This document shows positions 31,989 to 41,282 of a stretch of DNA of 64,000 nucleotides, piece by piece. Position 1 is the first letter of the stretch, and the number at the start of each line of letters is the position of its first letter. The notes under the pieces were generated by a model. That model saw only the letters and a program-made list of their open reading frames with translations. It was not told the DNA's origin and did no database searches. Where the stretch lies: assembly GCA_937893015.1 (NCBI GenBank), contig CALBJX010000094.1, forward strand, positions 62,001-126,000, in the 5' to 3' direction. Source of the DNA: an uncultured Verrucomicrobiales bacterium. GTDB lineage: Bacteria; Verrucomicrobiota; Verrucomicrobiia; Verrucomicrobiales; Akkermansiaceae. Position numbers and translations under genes: made by a program.

Positions 31989-34529
31989 ATGATGATGAAA
32001 CCTTTATTTGCTGCTTTGTGTTTGGCCTCTGCTGCCTCTGCTTTCGGAGCGGATGGGGCAGATGCTGCGCGCGATGTCATCCGCCGTTTTGCGGGGGATA
32101 ACGCCGCGGTGCAGCTGCAACTGACGAAGGACGGCGAGCGCGAGAGCTATGCCGCGACGGTGAAGGACGGCACGCTCTCCGTGACCGCCAACAGCCCCGT
32201 GGCACTCTGCCATGGTTACTATGCTGCCACTAAGGCGCAGCACAAGGGAATTTGCAGTTGGTCCGGCAACCGCTTTTCGGCAGAACCTTGGAATGACGCG
32301 GCGGCGGTGCAGGGGAGTACCCCCTTTGCGTACCGCTACTATTTCAACGTGGTGACCTACGGCTACACCATGCCCTATTGGGACTGGGCGCGCTGGGAGC
32401 AGGAAATCGACTACATGGCACTGCACGGCATCAATGCCCCGCTCGCGCTCGTGGCGCAGGAGGCTATCTCTGCCCGCGTGTTCAAAAAGCTCGGCCTCAC
32501 GGATGAGGAAATCGCCGACTACTTTGTCGGTCCCGCCCACCTGCCGTGGATGCGCATGGGCAATATCAGCGGTATTGACGGCCCCATGCCCCGGGAGTGG
32601 CATGAGGACCAGATTGCCCTCCAACACAAGATTCTCAAGCGCATGCGCGAGCTGGGGATGAAGCCCATCTGCCCCGGCTTTGCGGGCTTTGTGCCGCAGG
32701 CGTTGACGCGCGTGTTCCCCGATACCGAGCTGGTGGAGACCAGCTGGTGCAGCGGCCGTTTCCACAACTGGATGATTATGCCGAACAATCCCCTCTTCGA
32801 GCGCATCGGCACCATGTTCATTCAGGAATGGGAGAAGGAGTTCGGCAAGAATGAGCACTACCTCATTGACAGCTTCAACGAGATGGAGGTGCCGTTCCCG
32901 CCGCACGGCTCGGCTGAGCGCTATGAGCTGTTGGCGGAGTACGGCGACAAGGTGTACTCCTCCATCCGCAACGCGAATCCCGATGCTATCTGGGTGATGC
33001 AGGGGTGGATGTTCGGCTTCCAACGCAACATCTGGGACCCCGCAACCTTGCAGGCTCTCTGCTCCAAGGTGCCCGATGACAAGATGCTGCTGCTCGACGA
33101 AGCGGTCGACTACAACAAGCATTGGTGGAAGAACGGCACGAACTGGGACTACCACAAGGGTTTCTACAACAAGCCCTGGATTTACAGCGTTATCCCCAAC
33201 ATGGGCGGCAAGTGCGGTCTGACAGGTGTGCTGGATTTCTACGCCAACGGCCACTTGGAGGCCCTGAACTCCCCGAACCGCGGACGCTTGGTGGGCCACG
33301 GCATGGCACCGGAAGGCATTGAGAACAATCAGGTGGTCTACGAGCTGATGGCCGATGCCGCGTGGTCGGAGAAGCACATCGACACCGCGCAGTGGCTGCG
33401 CGACTACACCGCCTGTCGCTACGGCAAGAGCTGTCCGCAGATGGATGCGTTCTGGCAGCACATGATGGCGTCCGTGTACGGCTCCTTCACCGACCACCCG
33501 CGCTACAACTGGCAGGTGGGCCCCGGCTCTCCCCGCAAGGGCAGCATCAACGCCAACGAGGAATTCTTCAAGGCGGTGGATGCCTTTGCCGCCGCTGCGC
33601 CCGAGTACCCGGACAACACGCTCTACCAATACGACATGATGGAGTTTGTCGCGGCCGCCCTCGGTGCGAAGGCGGAACTCCTCATCTGCGCGAGCGAACA
33701 GGCCCTGCGCGACGGCGATAACGATTTGGCGGAGCAATACGAGGCCCGCTTGGAGCAGGTGATGCTCGCCATGGACAAGCTGCTGGAGGGGCACCCCCTC
33801 TTCCGCATGCAGCGCTGGATTGACTTTGCCCGCCGACACGGCGACAGCCCCGCGCTGAAGGATTACTACGAGAAGAACGCGCGCCGTATCGTCACCATCT
33901 GGGGCCCGCCCGTGGATGACTACGCCGCCCGCATCTGGTCCGGCCTCATCCGCGACTACTACCTGCCGCGCCGCAAGATTCACGTCAACAACCGCCTGCA
34001 CCCCGACAAGCAGCAGGACCGCGCCGCGTGGGAACGCGCCTGGGTGGAACAGGGGCACGGCCTTTCCGCCTGCGAGCCCTTCTCCGCGCCCGCGGAGGCC
34101 GCCTGCCGTCTGCTGAAGGAAACGGCGGACATCAACGACAGCCTGCTCCGCAAGCAGGGCGAGGGCAAGATTATCGGCGCGTGGAATCCCTCCGTTCTCT
34201 CCTGCACGGAGTGGAAGGACATCACCATCCCCTGCACACCCGGCGACATCAAGAGCAGCCGCGCCATCCGCCTGCGCTACACCCGCGGCAACCAGCAGCT
34301 GCTCATCAAGCGCGTGCGCGTGGAGATGGACGGCGCCATTGTCGCGGACATTCAGCACGACGGCATCGCGGGCAGCAAGCCGCAGAACAACATCTACGAG
34401 CACGGCATCCCCGCTGACACCACGGCGGGCAACAACAGCTGCAGCATCATCGTCACCATCCGCACGGAGAATAATACTTCCTCCTACGGCGACATCGAGC
34501 TTCTTCCCCGCAAGAAGGGGCAGAAGTGA
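31989..34529 (+). CDS. Secreted GH89 alpha-N-acetylglucosaminidase (NAGLU family)
   Basis: About 846 residues, starting at one of three consecutive ATGs (31989, 31992, 31995) before a signal peptide (K-P-L-F-A-A-L-C-L-A-S-A-A-S-A). The family motifs are clear: Y-Y-F-N-V-V-T-Y-G-Y-T-M-P-Y-W-D-W, W-E-x-E-I-D-Y-M-A-L-H-G-I-N, and D-S-F-N-E-M. Glu298 in N-E-M matches the catalytic acid region of human NAGLU. The enzyme removes terminal alpha-linked GlcNAc, as found on gastric mucin O-glycans and heparan sulfate. A C-terminal beta domain (about 730-840) may be an accessory module. Monocistronic, with the palindrome shared with the PEP-CTERM pair upstream. Confidence 0.92.
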   Translation: MMMKPLFAALCLASAASAFGADGADAARDVIRRFAGDNAAVQLQLTKDGERESYAATVKDGTLSVTANSPVALCHGYYAATKAQHKGICSWSGNRFSAEPWNDAAAVQGSTPFAYRYYFNVVTYGYTMPYWDWARWEQEIDYMALHGINAPLALVAQEAISARVFKKLGLTDEEIADYFVGPAHLPWMRMGNISGIDGPMPREWHEDQIALQHKILKRMRELGMKPICPGFAGFVPQALTRVFPDTELVETSWCSGRFHNWMIMPNNPLFERIGTMFIQEWEKEFGKNEHYLIDSFNEMEVPFPPHGSAERYELLAEYGDKVYSSIRNANPDAIWVMQGWMFGFQRNIWDPATLQALCSKVPDDKMLLLDEAVDYNKHWWKNGTNWDYHKGFYNKPWIYSVIPNMGGKCGLTGVLDFYANGHLEALNSPNRGRLVGHGMAPEGIENNQVVYELMADAAWSEKHIDTAQWLRDYTACRYGKSCPQMDAFWQHMMASVYGSFTDHPRYNWQVGPGSPRKGSINANEEFFKAVDAFAAAAPEYPDNTLYQYDMMEFVAAALGAKAELLICASEQALRDGDNDLAEQYEARLEQVMLAMDKLLEGHPLFRMQRWIDFARRHGDSPALKDYYEKNARRIVTIWGPPVDDYAARIWSGLIRDYYLPRRKIHVNNRLHPDKQQDRAAWERAWVEQGHGLSACEPFSAPAEAACRLLKETADINDSLLRKQGEGKIIGAWNPSVLSCTEWKDITIPCTPGDIKSSRAIRLRYTRGNQQLLIKRVRVEMDGAIVADIQHDGIAGSKPQNNIYEHGIPADTTAGNNSCSIIVTIRTENNTSSYGDIELLPRKKGQK

Positions 34530-34550
34530 TTCTGCCGAAAAAAGTAAAAG

Positions 34551-34588
34551 AAAAACGGCCTGATGGTTCGCATCAGGCCGTTTTTTTT
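34551..34588. terminator. Bidirectional terminator between GH89 gene and pdxA
   Basis: A5-CGGCCTGATG, loop GTTCG, CATCAGGCCG-T8, between converging genes. Confidence 0.9.
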
Positions 34589-34610
34589 GCGAGGTGCCGG
34601 GGATATTCGT

Positions 34611-35480
34611 TTACATCACACTGCGCAGGGCCACCTCAAAGGCGCGGATGGTGCTGGCGGGGGAGGCTATACCCTTGCCCGCGATGCCGAAGGCGGTGCC
34701 GTGGTCGGGGCTGACGCGGAGGCGGGGCAGCCCGATGGTGGCGTTCACGGCGTTGTCAAAATCAAGAAGTTTCAGGGGAATGAGGGCCTGATCGTGGTAG
34801 GGAGCGAGGATGCCGTCAAATTGGCCTTCTGCCGCATCTCGGTACACACAGTCGGGAACGCAGGGACCCGAAATTTCCGCCCAAGGCAGGAGCTGCTGCA
34901 ACTGCTCGGCAGCGGGAGCGATCACCGTTGATTCTTCGTCGCCGAAGGCGCCTGCTTCTCCATTGTGGGGATTGAGCCCGGCGAGGGCGAGGCGCGGGCG
35001 TTCGACGCCCGTGCGGCGCAGGAAGCGGCAGAGCAGGGCGCCGATGCGGACCAGCTCCTCCGTGCGGAGCAGTCGGGGTACATCTGCCAGCGCTACATGC
35101 GTGGTGGCAAGGGCGACAGTCAGGCGTCGGCCTGTCAGGCACATGGCGAAATCGGTGATGCCGAGGCGGTTTGCAAAAAACTCCGTCTGCCCGGGGAAGG
35201 GGAAGCCGACCTTGTGCAGGCCCTCCTTGTACACGGGGGCGGTGACGACGGCGTCAATCGTTCCTTCTTTCAGTGCGGCTGCCGCCATCTCCAAGTGCTC
35301 GAAGGCAGCCTGCGCCGTGGCGGTTGTAGGACAGCCCGGTTCGGCGGGTATCTCAGCCCCGATGAGGCGGTAGTCCGCATCATGCGGTAGGGCGGCCAGT
35401 GCTTTGCGGATGACCTCGGGGCCGATGCCGGCCTGCTCCCCCAGCGTGTAGCCGATGACGGGGCGTGTCAACGCGCTCAT
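34611..35480 (-). CDS. pdxA: 4-hydroxythreonine-4-phosphate dehydrogenase
   Basis: 289 residues, about 40 shorter than E. coli PdxA. It oxidises 4-phosphohydroxy-L-threonine with NAD in the DXP-dependent pyridoxal phosphate pathway. The metal-binding histidines are in A-T-T-H-V-A-L, P-Y-H-D-Q-A and S-P-D-H-G-T-A-F-G-I-A-G. The N-terminal motif reads G-E-Q-A-G-I-G-P-E where most relatives have G-D-P-A-G-I-G-P-E. PdxA2-type relatives act on other hydroxy-acid phosphates, so the exact substrate is slightly uncertain. It overlaps the small membrane gene before it by ATGA. Confidence 0.85.
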   Translation of the reverse strand: MSALTRPVIGYTLGEQAGIGPEVIRKALAALPHDADYRLIGAEIPAEPGCPTTATAQAAFEHLEMAAAALKEGTIDAVVTAPVYKEGLHKVGFPFPGQTEFFANRLGITDFAMCLTGRRLTVALATTHVALADVPRLLRTEELVRIGALLCRFLRRTGVERPRLALAGLNPHNGEAGAFGDEESTVIAPAAEQLQQLLPWAEISGPCVPDCVYRDAAEGQFDGILAPYHDQALIPLKLLDFDNAVNATIGLPRLRVSPDHGTAFGIAGKGIASPASTIRAFEVALRSVM

Positions 35481-35728
35481 TCGTCCACCTCCTCGGCCGC
35501 ATCATCATCGCGCAGTTGGTCGGTCGCGGCATGTTGGGCTTCCTCTGCTCGTTTCGGGGCCTGTTTTACCTCCGGCGGGCGGTAGGAGCGCGCTGTGTTG
35601 ATATACTGGGCATTGGTGTCGCGCTGCTCAAAGCGCACCTCTCCGTTCACGGAGGTGTGGTACACCGCCGTGAGCACAAGGGCCACGATGACGGGGACGA
35701 GAAGCAGACTGCCCAGACAGGTTTTCAT
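35477..35728 (-). CDS. Small single-span membrane protein
   Basis: The ATG at 35728 gives 83 residues: a membrane helix at about 4-24 (L-G-S-L-L-L-V-P-V-I-V-A-L-V-L-T) and a charged tail ending in an acidic run. Translationally coupled to pdxA. No recognised family; possibly only an anchor or structural peptide. Confidence 0.55.
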   Translation of the reverse strand: MKTCLGSLLLVPVIVALVLTAVYHTSVNGEVRFEQRDTNAQYINTARSYRPPEVKQAPKRAEEAQHAATDQLRDDDAAEEVDE

Positions 35729-35903
35729 GCCCTCATTGTACCTTGCCCTCCCTCCCTTGGCAAGCGAGAAACTGCGTGCGGAGGCGCCTCCTCTCGTCAT
35801 TTTGTCGTGCATCTCTTCTTTTCCACCTTGCCATGCGGGGCGGATTAGGGTAAAATATAGAAAACCACGGCAGCGAGCGTCTGTCGCTTCCTCTCTTCGC
35901 GTC

Positions 35904-36698
35904 ATGAACCACGATACGGCATTTCTGGGTGCAAGCACGGTCTTCGGCAAATACTGGACGAAGCACCGCCATTTTGATTACCTGATTGACAAGGAAAATT
36001 TCAAATTGGTGTTCGGCCGCAGCTTCCGCATGATGGTGTTTCTGGACCCCGCCGTGGCCAACGGCCCCGCGCTGATTCGGCAGGATGTGGAGGGCGATAC
36101 GAAGACAACGGATTACCTCATCCGCCGCCTGGGCGACATCAAGCCCGAGCTCACCATCTTTGTGACCACCTGCGACATGCTGGAGCCGAAGGCTGATGAG
36201 AACACCCCCGTGCTGCAGCACAGCGACGACCCCTATGTGCAGAACCGCATCAATCTGTACAAGGCGGTGAACCATACCTACGGCCGCGTGCTCAATGTGC
36301 ATCTGCCCTCTATCGCCTACCCGAAGCAGGAGTTCAACCCGCTGCTGTATGCCCTCACGCACCCCGAGACAGTGAAGGGTAAGCTGCCTTTCGCCCCGCT
36401 GGAGTACCACCAGCTCTACCTGCCCGACCGCATTCTGATGGATGTGGAGCGCTGCATCCCGCTGGGTATCCCGAGCATCATCCCCGCCATGCCGCCGTTG
36501 ACGACCACGGAGCTGGTGGAGGCCCTCGCGCCGCAGCTGAAAAAGAAACTCCGCGATCCTAAGGAGAGCGACCCCGTCGGCTCCCGCCGCAGCTCGGTTC
36601 ACTCCTTCCAGTGGCTCGACCCGAAGGACGGCTACCTGCTCACCCGCGACGACGAGCTGGCCCTGCTGAAGTTCTACTTCGCGCCCGATGCGTTCTGA
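35904..36698 (+). CDS. Unrecognised protein, possibly a degenerate SDR/epimerase-like fold
   Basis: 264 residues from the ATG at 35904. The N-terminal F-L-G-A-S-T-V-F-G, a mid segment F-V-T-T-C-D-M-L-E-P-K-A-D-E-N-T-P, and Y-V-Q-N-R-I-N-L-Y-K recall the T-S-T-C-D-V-Y and nucleotide-sugar epimerase pattern. The glycine-rich NAD loop and Y-x-x-x-K are not intact, so this is a weak guess. It may also be a conserved protein of unknown function. It stands alone with a hairpin after it. Confidence 0.55.
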   Translation: MNHDTAFLGASTVFGKYWTKHRHFDYLIDKENFKLVFGRSFRMMVFLDPAVANGPALIRQDVEGDTKTTDYLIRRLGDIKPELTIFVTTCDMLEPKADENTPVLQHSDDPYVQNRINLYKAVNHTYGRVLNVHLPSIAYPKQEFNPLLYALTHPETVKGKLPFAPLEYHQLYLPDRILMDVERCIPLGIPSIIPAMPPLTTTELVEALAPQLKKKLRDPKESDPVGSRRSSVHSFQWLDPKDGYLLTRDDELALLKFYFAPDAF

Positions 36699-36722
36699 GA
36701 AACACGCCCCCTTTTCAGAAAC

Positions 36723-36751
36723 AAGCCCGACTGCTTGCGGCGGTCGGGCTT
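36723..36751. terminator. Hairpin between converging genes at 36.7 kb
   Basis: AAGCCCGAC/GTCGGGCTT, 9-bp stem with an 11-nt loop. Confidence 0.65.
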
Positions 36752-36778
36752 CGTTGTTGTCGGAGAAATAGGCGGCGG

Positions 36779-38413
36779 TCAGCTTTCCGTGTACTCCACG
36801 CCGAGCAGGCAGATGTCGTCATCCTGCTTGGCGGAAGCGGTGAAGCGGTGCATGCAGGCCAGGGAGATATCCAGCATCTCGCGGATGTTGGCGGGGCTGC
36901 GCTGCTGCAGGAAATCCATGACGCGGGCGGCTCCCATCTCCTCGCCTTCGTCGTTGCGGGCTTCGGTGAGGCCGTCCGTGTAGAGCATGAGCTTCATGCC
37001 GGGCTCCAGCCGCACTTCGCTCTCGCGGAACATGGCGTTCTCCAACAGGCCGAGGGCGGGGGAACGCGGGATGGCGGGCAGGATGGGCTCGCCGCCCGCG
37101 GAGAGAACGATGGGGGCGGGGTGCCCGGCACCCGAGAGGGTCAGACGGCCCGTTGCGAGGTCGAGGTAGACGTAGCAGGCGGAGGCGAACATGGTGATGT
37201 TCGCCTGGCTGAAAATGCGGAAGAGCTGGCGGTTGAGCGAGGAGAGGAGCAGGGCGGGGGTGTCTGCCAGGTTCGCGACCTGCTCCATGAGCCCGCGCAG
37301 CATGGAGGCGATGAGCGCAGCCTTCACGCCGTGGCCCATCACGTCGCAGATAATCATGCCCACGCCCGAGTTGCCGATGGGGAACACCTCGTAGCAGTCG
37401 CCCGCCACGCCTGTGGAGGGCATGTAGACGTGGTGGAAGGCGGCGGTGCGCTTTTTGCCGTCGGGCGTGGTCCACACGCGGTCGGGGATGTTGCTGCGCT
37501 GGAGCGCCTGCTGAATCTCGCGGGCCAGGCCGATTTCCTTTTCCAAGGCGCGGTTCTGTTCCTCCAGTTTCTTGGCGAGGCGGCGGTAACGCTGCTGGGC
37601 TTCCACCAGCTCCGTGATGTCGGAGGTGATGCCCACGACGCCTTTCACGCTGCCGTCGGCGGCATACCACGGGAACTTGGAGACGCGGGACCATGTGTCG
37701 CGCCCGCCCTTCCACGTTTCGTGGTGTTGGCGGTTGGTGATGGGTTGCCCCGTGCGCATGATTTCCTGCTCCTCGTGCGCGGCGATGTCGCTCATCTCCG
37801 TGTCGAAGAAGTCCGAGTCGCGCCGCCCGATGAGGTCGGAGGGCGTGGGCACCGCCATCTTGCGGGCGGTGGCCTCGTTGGCAATCACGAAGCGGGATTC
37901 GCGGTTCTTGTAATAAATGTTGTCGGGCAGGCAGTTGAGCAGCGTGCGGAAGAGGTCGCGGTCTTCCATGGCGTGCAAATCCGCCATCTTGCGGCGCGTG
38001 ATGTCCACCCACATGCCGACGAGGCGCAGGGGCTTGTGCTCGGCATCGCGCTCCACGAGGCCGTTGATGCGCGTCCACTTCCACCCGCGGGAACGCTGCT
38101 TGAGCAGGCGCACCTCCACGCGCAGGGGCTGGCTGCCGGGGCGGTCGAGGTAGTGCTGCACCGCGTTGATGAAGAAATTGCGGTCGGCGGGGTGGATACA
38201 TTTGTCGACCTCCGTGAAGATGTTCGGCGCCCACTCCTTGTTGGAGAGCCCGAGCGTCTTCATGCACTGCTCGGTGTAGAAAATCTCCCCCGTGGCAAGG
38301 TCCCAGCAATAGACGCCTTCTTCCGCTGCGCGCAGGGCTTTGCGCACCATTTTCCATTGGAAAACGGAGGACACTCCCTGATGGTGGGAGAAGGGTGCAG
38401 GCGTATCGGACAT
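36779..38413 (-). CDS. PAS-domain SpoIIE/RsbU-type serine phosphatase
   Basis: 544 residues: two PAS/PAC units (about 25-140, ending G-M-W-V-D-I-T-R-R-K, and about 150-270, ending V-V-G-I-T-S-D-I-T-E-L), a short coiled coil (about 272-300, R-Y-R-R-L-A-K-K-L-E-E-Q-N), then a PPM/SpoIIE phosphatase domain. The metal-site aspartates are in G-V-A-G-D-C-Y-E, I-I-C-D-V-M-G-H-G, Y-T-D-G-L-T-E-A and K-Q-D-D-D-I-C-L. Such proteins dephosphorylate anti-sigma-factor antagonists in partner-switching stress pathways. No partner genes are adjacent. Cytoplasmic, no membrane helix. Confidence 0.88.
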   Translation of the reverse strand: MSDTPAPFSHHQGVSSVFQWKMVRKALRAAEEGVYCWDLATGEIFYTEQCMKTLGLSNKEWAPNIFTEVDKCIHPADRNFFINAVQHYLDRPGSQPLRVEVRLLKQRSRGWKWTRINGLVERDAEHKPLRLVGMWVDITRRKMADLHAMEDRDLFRTLLNCLPDNIYYKNRESRFVIANEATARKMAVPTPSDLIGRRDSDFFDTEMSDIAAHEEQEIMRTGQPITNRQHHETWKGGRDTWSRVSKFPWYAADGSVKGVVGITSDITELVEAQQRYRRLAKKLEEQNRALEKEIGLAREIQQALQRSNIPDRVWTTPDGKKRTAAFHHVYMPSTGVAGDCYEVFPIGNSGVGMIICDVMGHGVKAALIASMLRGLMEQVANLADTPALLLSSLNRQLFRIFSQANITMFASACYVYLDLATGRLTLSGAGHPAPIVLSAGGEPILPAIPRSPALGLLENAMFRESEVRLEPGMKLMLYTDGLTEARNDEGEEMGAARVMDFLQQRSPANIREMLDISLACMHRFTASAKQDDDICLLGVEYTES

Positions 38414-38515
38414 TTGCCTATTTTTTTACACCTTTTTCGCGCGAGTTCAAGCATAAATTCGCCGTCTGCCGCGCGAATTTCCGTGAAAGGTCTGATGCTT
38501 TGCTTCTTGGGCGCC

Positions 38516-38944
38516 TCACATTTCCGCGCAGGGCGTCGTGTCACCCTCCGCCAGCTCGGAAAGGCGCACGCCCGAAAGGTAGCCGCGAATGACCTCGTCC
38601 AGCCCGCGCCAGACGGGCAGGGTGGCGCAGCGGGCGGCCAGCTCGCAGCCCTGCGGCACCTGCGAGAGGCAGGCCACGGGGGCCAAATCGCCCTCCGCGG
38701 CACAGAGAATGTCGTAGACGGTATACTCCTCTGCGGGGCGGGCGAGGCGGTAGCCGCCGGCCTTGCCGCGCGAGCTGACCACCATGCCTTCCCGCAGCAG
38801 CAGGGACATGATGCTCTCCATGTACTTGGGCGTGATGCGCTGGCGCTCCGCCACATCACGCAGCGAGACCGGGTCGCCCGCGGCGTGTTGTGCCAAATCG
38901 AGCATGATGCGCACGGCGTAGCGCCCCTTGGTGGAGATTCTCAT
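38516..38944 (-). CDS. Rrf2-family transcription regulator, likely Fe-S sensing
   Basis: The ATG at 38944 (M-R-I-S-T-K-G-R-Y-A-V-R) gives 142 residues, typical for Rrf2/IscR. A winged helix (T-P-K-Y-M-E-S-I-M, G-Y-R-L-A-R-P) occupies the first 75 residues. Three cysteines follow as C-x7-C-x5-C (A-C-L-S-Q-V-P-Q-G-C-E-L-A-A-R-C), close to the cluster-binding set of IscR. No isc or suf genes are nearby. It is divergent from the GH35 gene across 130 bp, so it could act there, but no operator is evident. Confidence 0.85.
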   Translation of the reverse strand: MRISTKGRYAVRIMLDLAQHAAGDPVSLRDVAERQRITPKYMESIMSLLLREGMVVSSRGKAGGYRLARPAEEYTVYDILCAAEGDLAPVACLSQVPQGCELAARCATLPVWRGLDEVIRGYLSGVRLSELAEGDTTPCAEM

Positions 38945-39040
38945 CATAACGCCCTCATTGTAGGCGTTCCGAGTCTTTCTGTCAATTGATTTCCTTGTAA
39001 AAGAATAGGAATAGTAGGAAAAGAGGAAATCTTTTCTTCT

Positions 39041-39068
39041 GTACATGCACGCATTGTTTTGGTAGAAT
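39041..39068 (+). promoter_or_regulatory. Promoter of the GH35 gene
   Basis: TGTACA at 39041-39046, a 16-nt spacer ending TGG, TAGAAT at 39063-39068. Only 6 nt separate the -10 box from the ATG, so transcription probably starts at the start codon itself. Confidence 0.6.
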
Positions 39069-39074
39069 CATTTC

Positions 39075-40988
39075 ATGGTACATTTCCGAAAAGCAATGGC
39101 GGTGGCGTTGGCGCTGGGCTCAGCGGTGGCGTTCGGCGGTGTGGAGGCGGTGCAGAATCTGCAGACTCCGGTGGCAGGTAAGACTGTCGCTTTCGGCTTC
39201 GGCGGGGAGAACAACGCCGAGTTCATGTTGGACGGCAAGCCTTTCCAAATCCGTTCGGGCGAGATGCATCCGCAGCGCATTCCCCGCGCCTACTGGCGAA
39301 ATCGCATTCAGGCGGCCAAAGCTATGGGGCTCAACACCATTGCGTTCTATGTGTTTTGGAATGCCCTCGAACAGGAGAACGGCAGCTGGAACTTTGAGGG
39401 AATGAACGATATTGCCGCGTTCATCGATCTCTGCGCGGAGGAAAAGATGTGGGTGCTTTTCCGCCCCGGTCCCTTCACCTGCGGCGAGTGGGACATGGGC
39501 GGTTTGCCGACCTATCTCATCAAAGATGGCCCGGCTGAGCTGCGCAATACCCGCAATGCCGCCTATATGGAGGCGCAGGAACGCTATCTCAACAAAATGG
39601 CGGAGATTGCCATCCCTCGCTTGGCGGAGAAGGGGGGCAATATCCTCATGATCCAGCTGGAGAACGAGTACGGCAGCTACAACTCCGGCCATGATGAACC
39701 CGCCTACATGCAGTGGCTTAAGACGTATTGGGAGGGCAAGGGCGCCCGCACCTTCTATGTGTCGGAGGGCAGCTCCGCCCACCACCTGCGCTTCACACCC
39801 GAGGGCGTGGCCGTCGGCCTTGACCCTGCGGAACCCGGCACCAATTTGGAGCACGCCGTCAGCGTGGCTCGCGGCAAAGCCCCCGTGTTTTCCAGTGAGA
39901 CCTATCCCGGTTGGCTGCGCCACTGGGGCGAGGGTAACTGGGAACCCACGCGCAAGACGCTCGATTCCGTGCGCTGGTATATGCAGACAGGTTTCTCTTT
40001 CAACCTCTTCGTGTTGCACGGCGGCACGAGCTTCGGGCTCACGGCGGGGGCGAACAGCGATGGTCAGGGCGGCAACTTCCAGCCCGACCTCACCAGCTAC
40101 GATTATGGTTCCCCCATCGGTGAGCACGGCAATCTGACGAAAGAGTATTTCGAGTACCGCGAGATGATCAAAGCCGCACTGCCGCAGGAAGCCGTCGTCC
40201 CGGAGCCTCCCGCCGTCCCCGAGTGCATGGAGATTCCCTCCTTCACCCCCGAGATGGTGGCCAAGCTGCACAATCTGCGCATGAAGATGCCGTCCAAGCG
40301 ATTTAACTCACCGCCCACGTTGGAATCTCTGGGGCAGAACCAAGGCATCATCGTGTACACGGGCATGCTGCCTGCGGGCCCTGCTGCCACGATGACCATC
40401 CGCGCCTCCGACTATGCGCAGGTGTACATCGGCGATGAGATGGTCGCCACGCTCGACCGCCGCAAGGGGCAGCGTACCGTTGCCGTGCCGGAGCGCAAGC
40501 GCCCGACTTTCTGCTGCATTGTGGTGGATACCTTCGGCCATGTCAATTTCGCGCCCTATGTGGAGAAGGATGAGAAGGGTATCATCGGCGAGGTGATGCT
40601 GGGCAACGAACCCGTCCGCGGCTGGCGTGTCAAGCAGCTCATTCTCGACCCGAACGCTGCGCCCAAGGTGTCCGACAAACCGTGGACTGCCCCTGTTATC
40701 GGCGGTCTGTTCCGCAGCACTGTCTCCGTGGAGGAGGCGAAGGACACCTTCCTCGATATGTCACGATGGGACAAGGGCTATGTTTGGGTGAACGGCCACC
40801 TGCTGGGTCGCTACTGGCAGGAGGGCCCGCAGTACCGCCTGTACTGCCCCGCAGAATGGCTGAAGAAGGGCAACAATATCATTACCGTGCTGGACATCAA
40901 CCGCACGGAGCCCGCCCCCATCCGCGGCTGCACGGAGCGCAACACCGAGGTGGAGAAACACACGGAAAGCCTCAACAACCAGTGGTAA
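39075..40988 (+). CDS. Secreted GH35 beta-galactosidase
   Basis: 637 residues with an N-terminal signal (A-M-A-V-A-L-A-L-G-S-A-V-A). The GH35 markers are all present: R-S-G-E-M-H-P-Q-R-I-P, N-T-I-A-F-Y-V-F-W-N, R-P-G-P-F-T-C-G-E-W-D-M-G-G-L-P, and Q-L-E-N-E-Y-G-S-Y with acid/base Glu198. The nucleophile Glu275 lies in S-S-E-T-Y-P-G-W. The C-terminal third is the usual jelly-roll pair (Y-V-W-V-N-G-H-L-L-G-R-Y-W). It trims beta-linked galactose, fitting the mucin-degrading set with the GH89 enzyme and sulfatase. A strong terminator follows. Confidence 0.93.
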   Translation: MVHFRKAMAVALALGSAVAFGGVEAVQNLQTPVAGKTVAFGFGGENNAEFMLDGKPFQIRSGEMHPQRIPRAYWRNRIQAAKAMGLNTIAFYVFWNALEQENGSWNFEGMNDIAAFIDLCAEEKMWVLFRPGPFTCGEWDMGGLPTYLIKDGPAELRNTRNAAYMEAQERYLNKMAEIAIPRLAEKGGNILMIQLENEYGSYNSGHDEPAYMQWLKTYWEGKGARTFYVSEGSSAHHLRFTPEGVAVGLDPAEPGTNLEHAVSVARGKAPVFSSETYPGWLRHWGEGNWEPTRKTLDSVRWYMQTGFSFNLFVLHGGTSFGLTAGANSDGQGGNFQPDLTSYDYGSPIGEHGNLTKEYFEYREMIKAALPQEAVVPEPPAVPECMEIPSFTPEMVAKLHNLRMKMPSKRFNSPPTLESLGQNQGIIVYTGMLPAGPAATMTIRASDYAQVYIGDEMVATLDRRKGQRTVAVPERKRPTFCCIVVDTFGHVNFAPYVEKDEKGIIGEVMLGNEPVRGWRVKQLILDPNAAPKVSDKPWTAPVIGGLFRSTVSVEEAKDTFLDMSRWDKGYVWVNGHLLGRYWQEGPQYRLYCPAEWLKKGNNIITVLDINRTEPAPIRGCTERNTEVEKHTESLNNQW

Positions 40989-41011
40989 GCCCTTGCGCTT
41001 ATCTCGGCAAG

Positions 41012-41048
41012 AAAAACGGCTCGGGGCGTCCTGCTCCGAGCCGTTTTT
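41012..41048. terminator. Bidirectional terminator after the GH35 gene
   Basis: A5-CGGCTCGG-G-GC, loop, GC-T-CCGAGCCG-T5, between converging genes. Confidence 0.85.
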
Positions 41049-41066
41049 GATGCACTGTCGCGCCGC

Positions 41067-41270
41067 CTATTCTTCCTCCTTCTCCTTCGCCTGCTTGCGG
41101 AAGGGTAGGGAGAGGAACCACGCATAGGCGAAGTCCGCCACGCCGATGCCGATAAAGAGCATTTTCATGCAGTTGATTTCCATCTCCATGCCCTTCAGCA
41201 CAAAGAGGATGCCCAACGCGATGAAGAGCAGAATGCGGACGGCGAGGATGATGGCTCGGTTGCGCGACAT
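41067..41270 (-). CDS. Small membrane protein of unknown function
   Basis: 67 residues with two membrane helices (about 7-25 and 33-53) and a charged tail (K-Q-A-K-E-K-E-E-E). It follows the FKBP gene by 12 nt on the same strand and ends at a strong terminator, which supports it as a real gene. No family recognised. Confidence 0.55.
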   Translation of the reverse strand: MSRNRAIILAVRILLFIALGILFVLKGMEMEINCMKMLFIGIGVADFAYAWFLSLPFRKQAKEKEEE

Positions 41271-41282
41271 GGGGAAGTGGTG

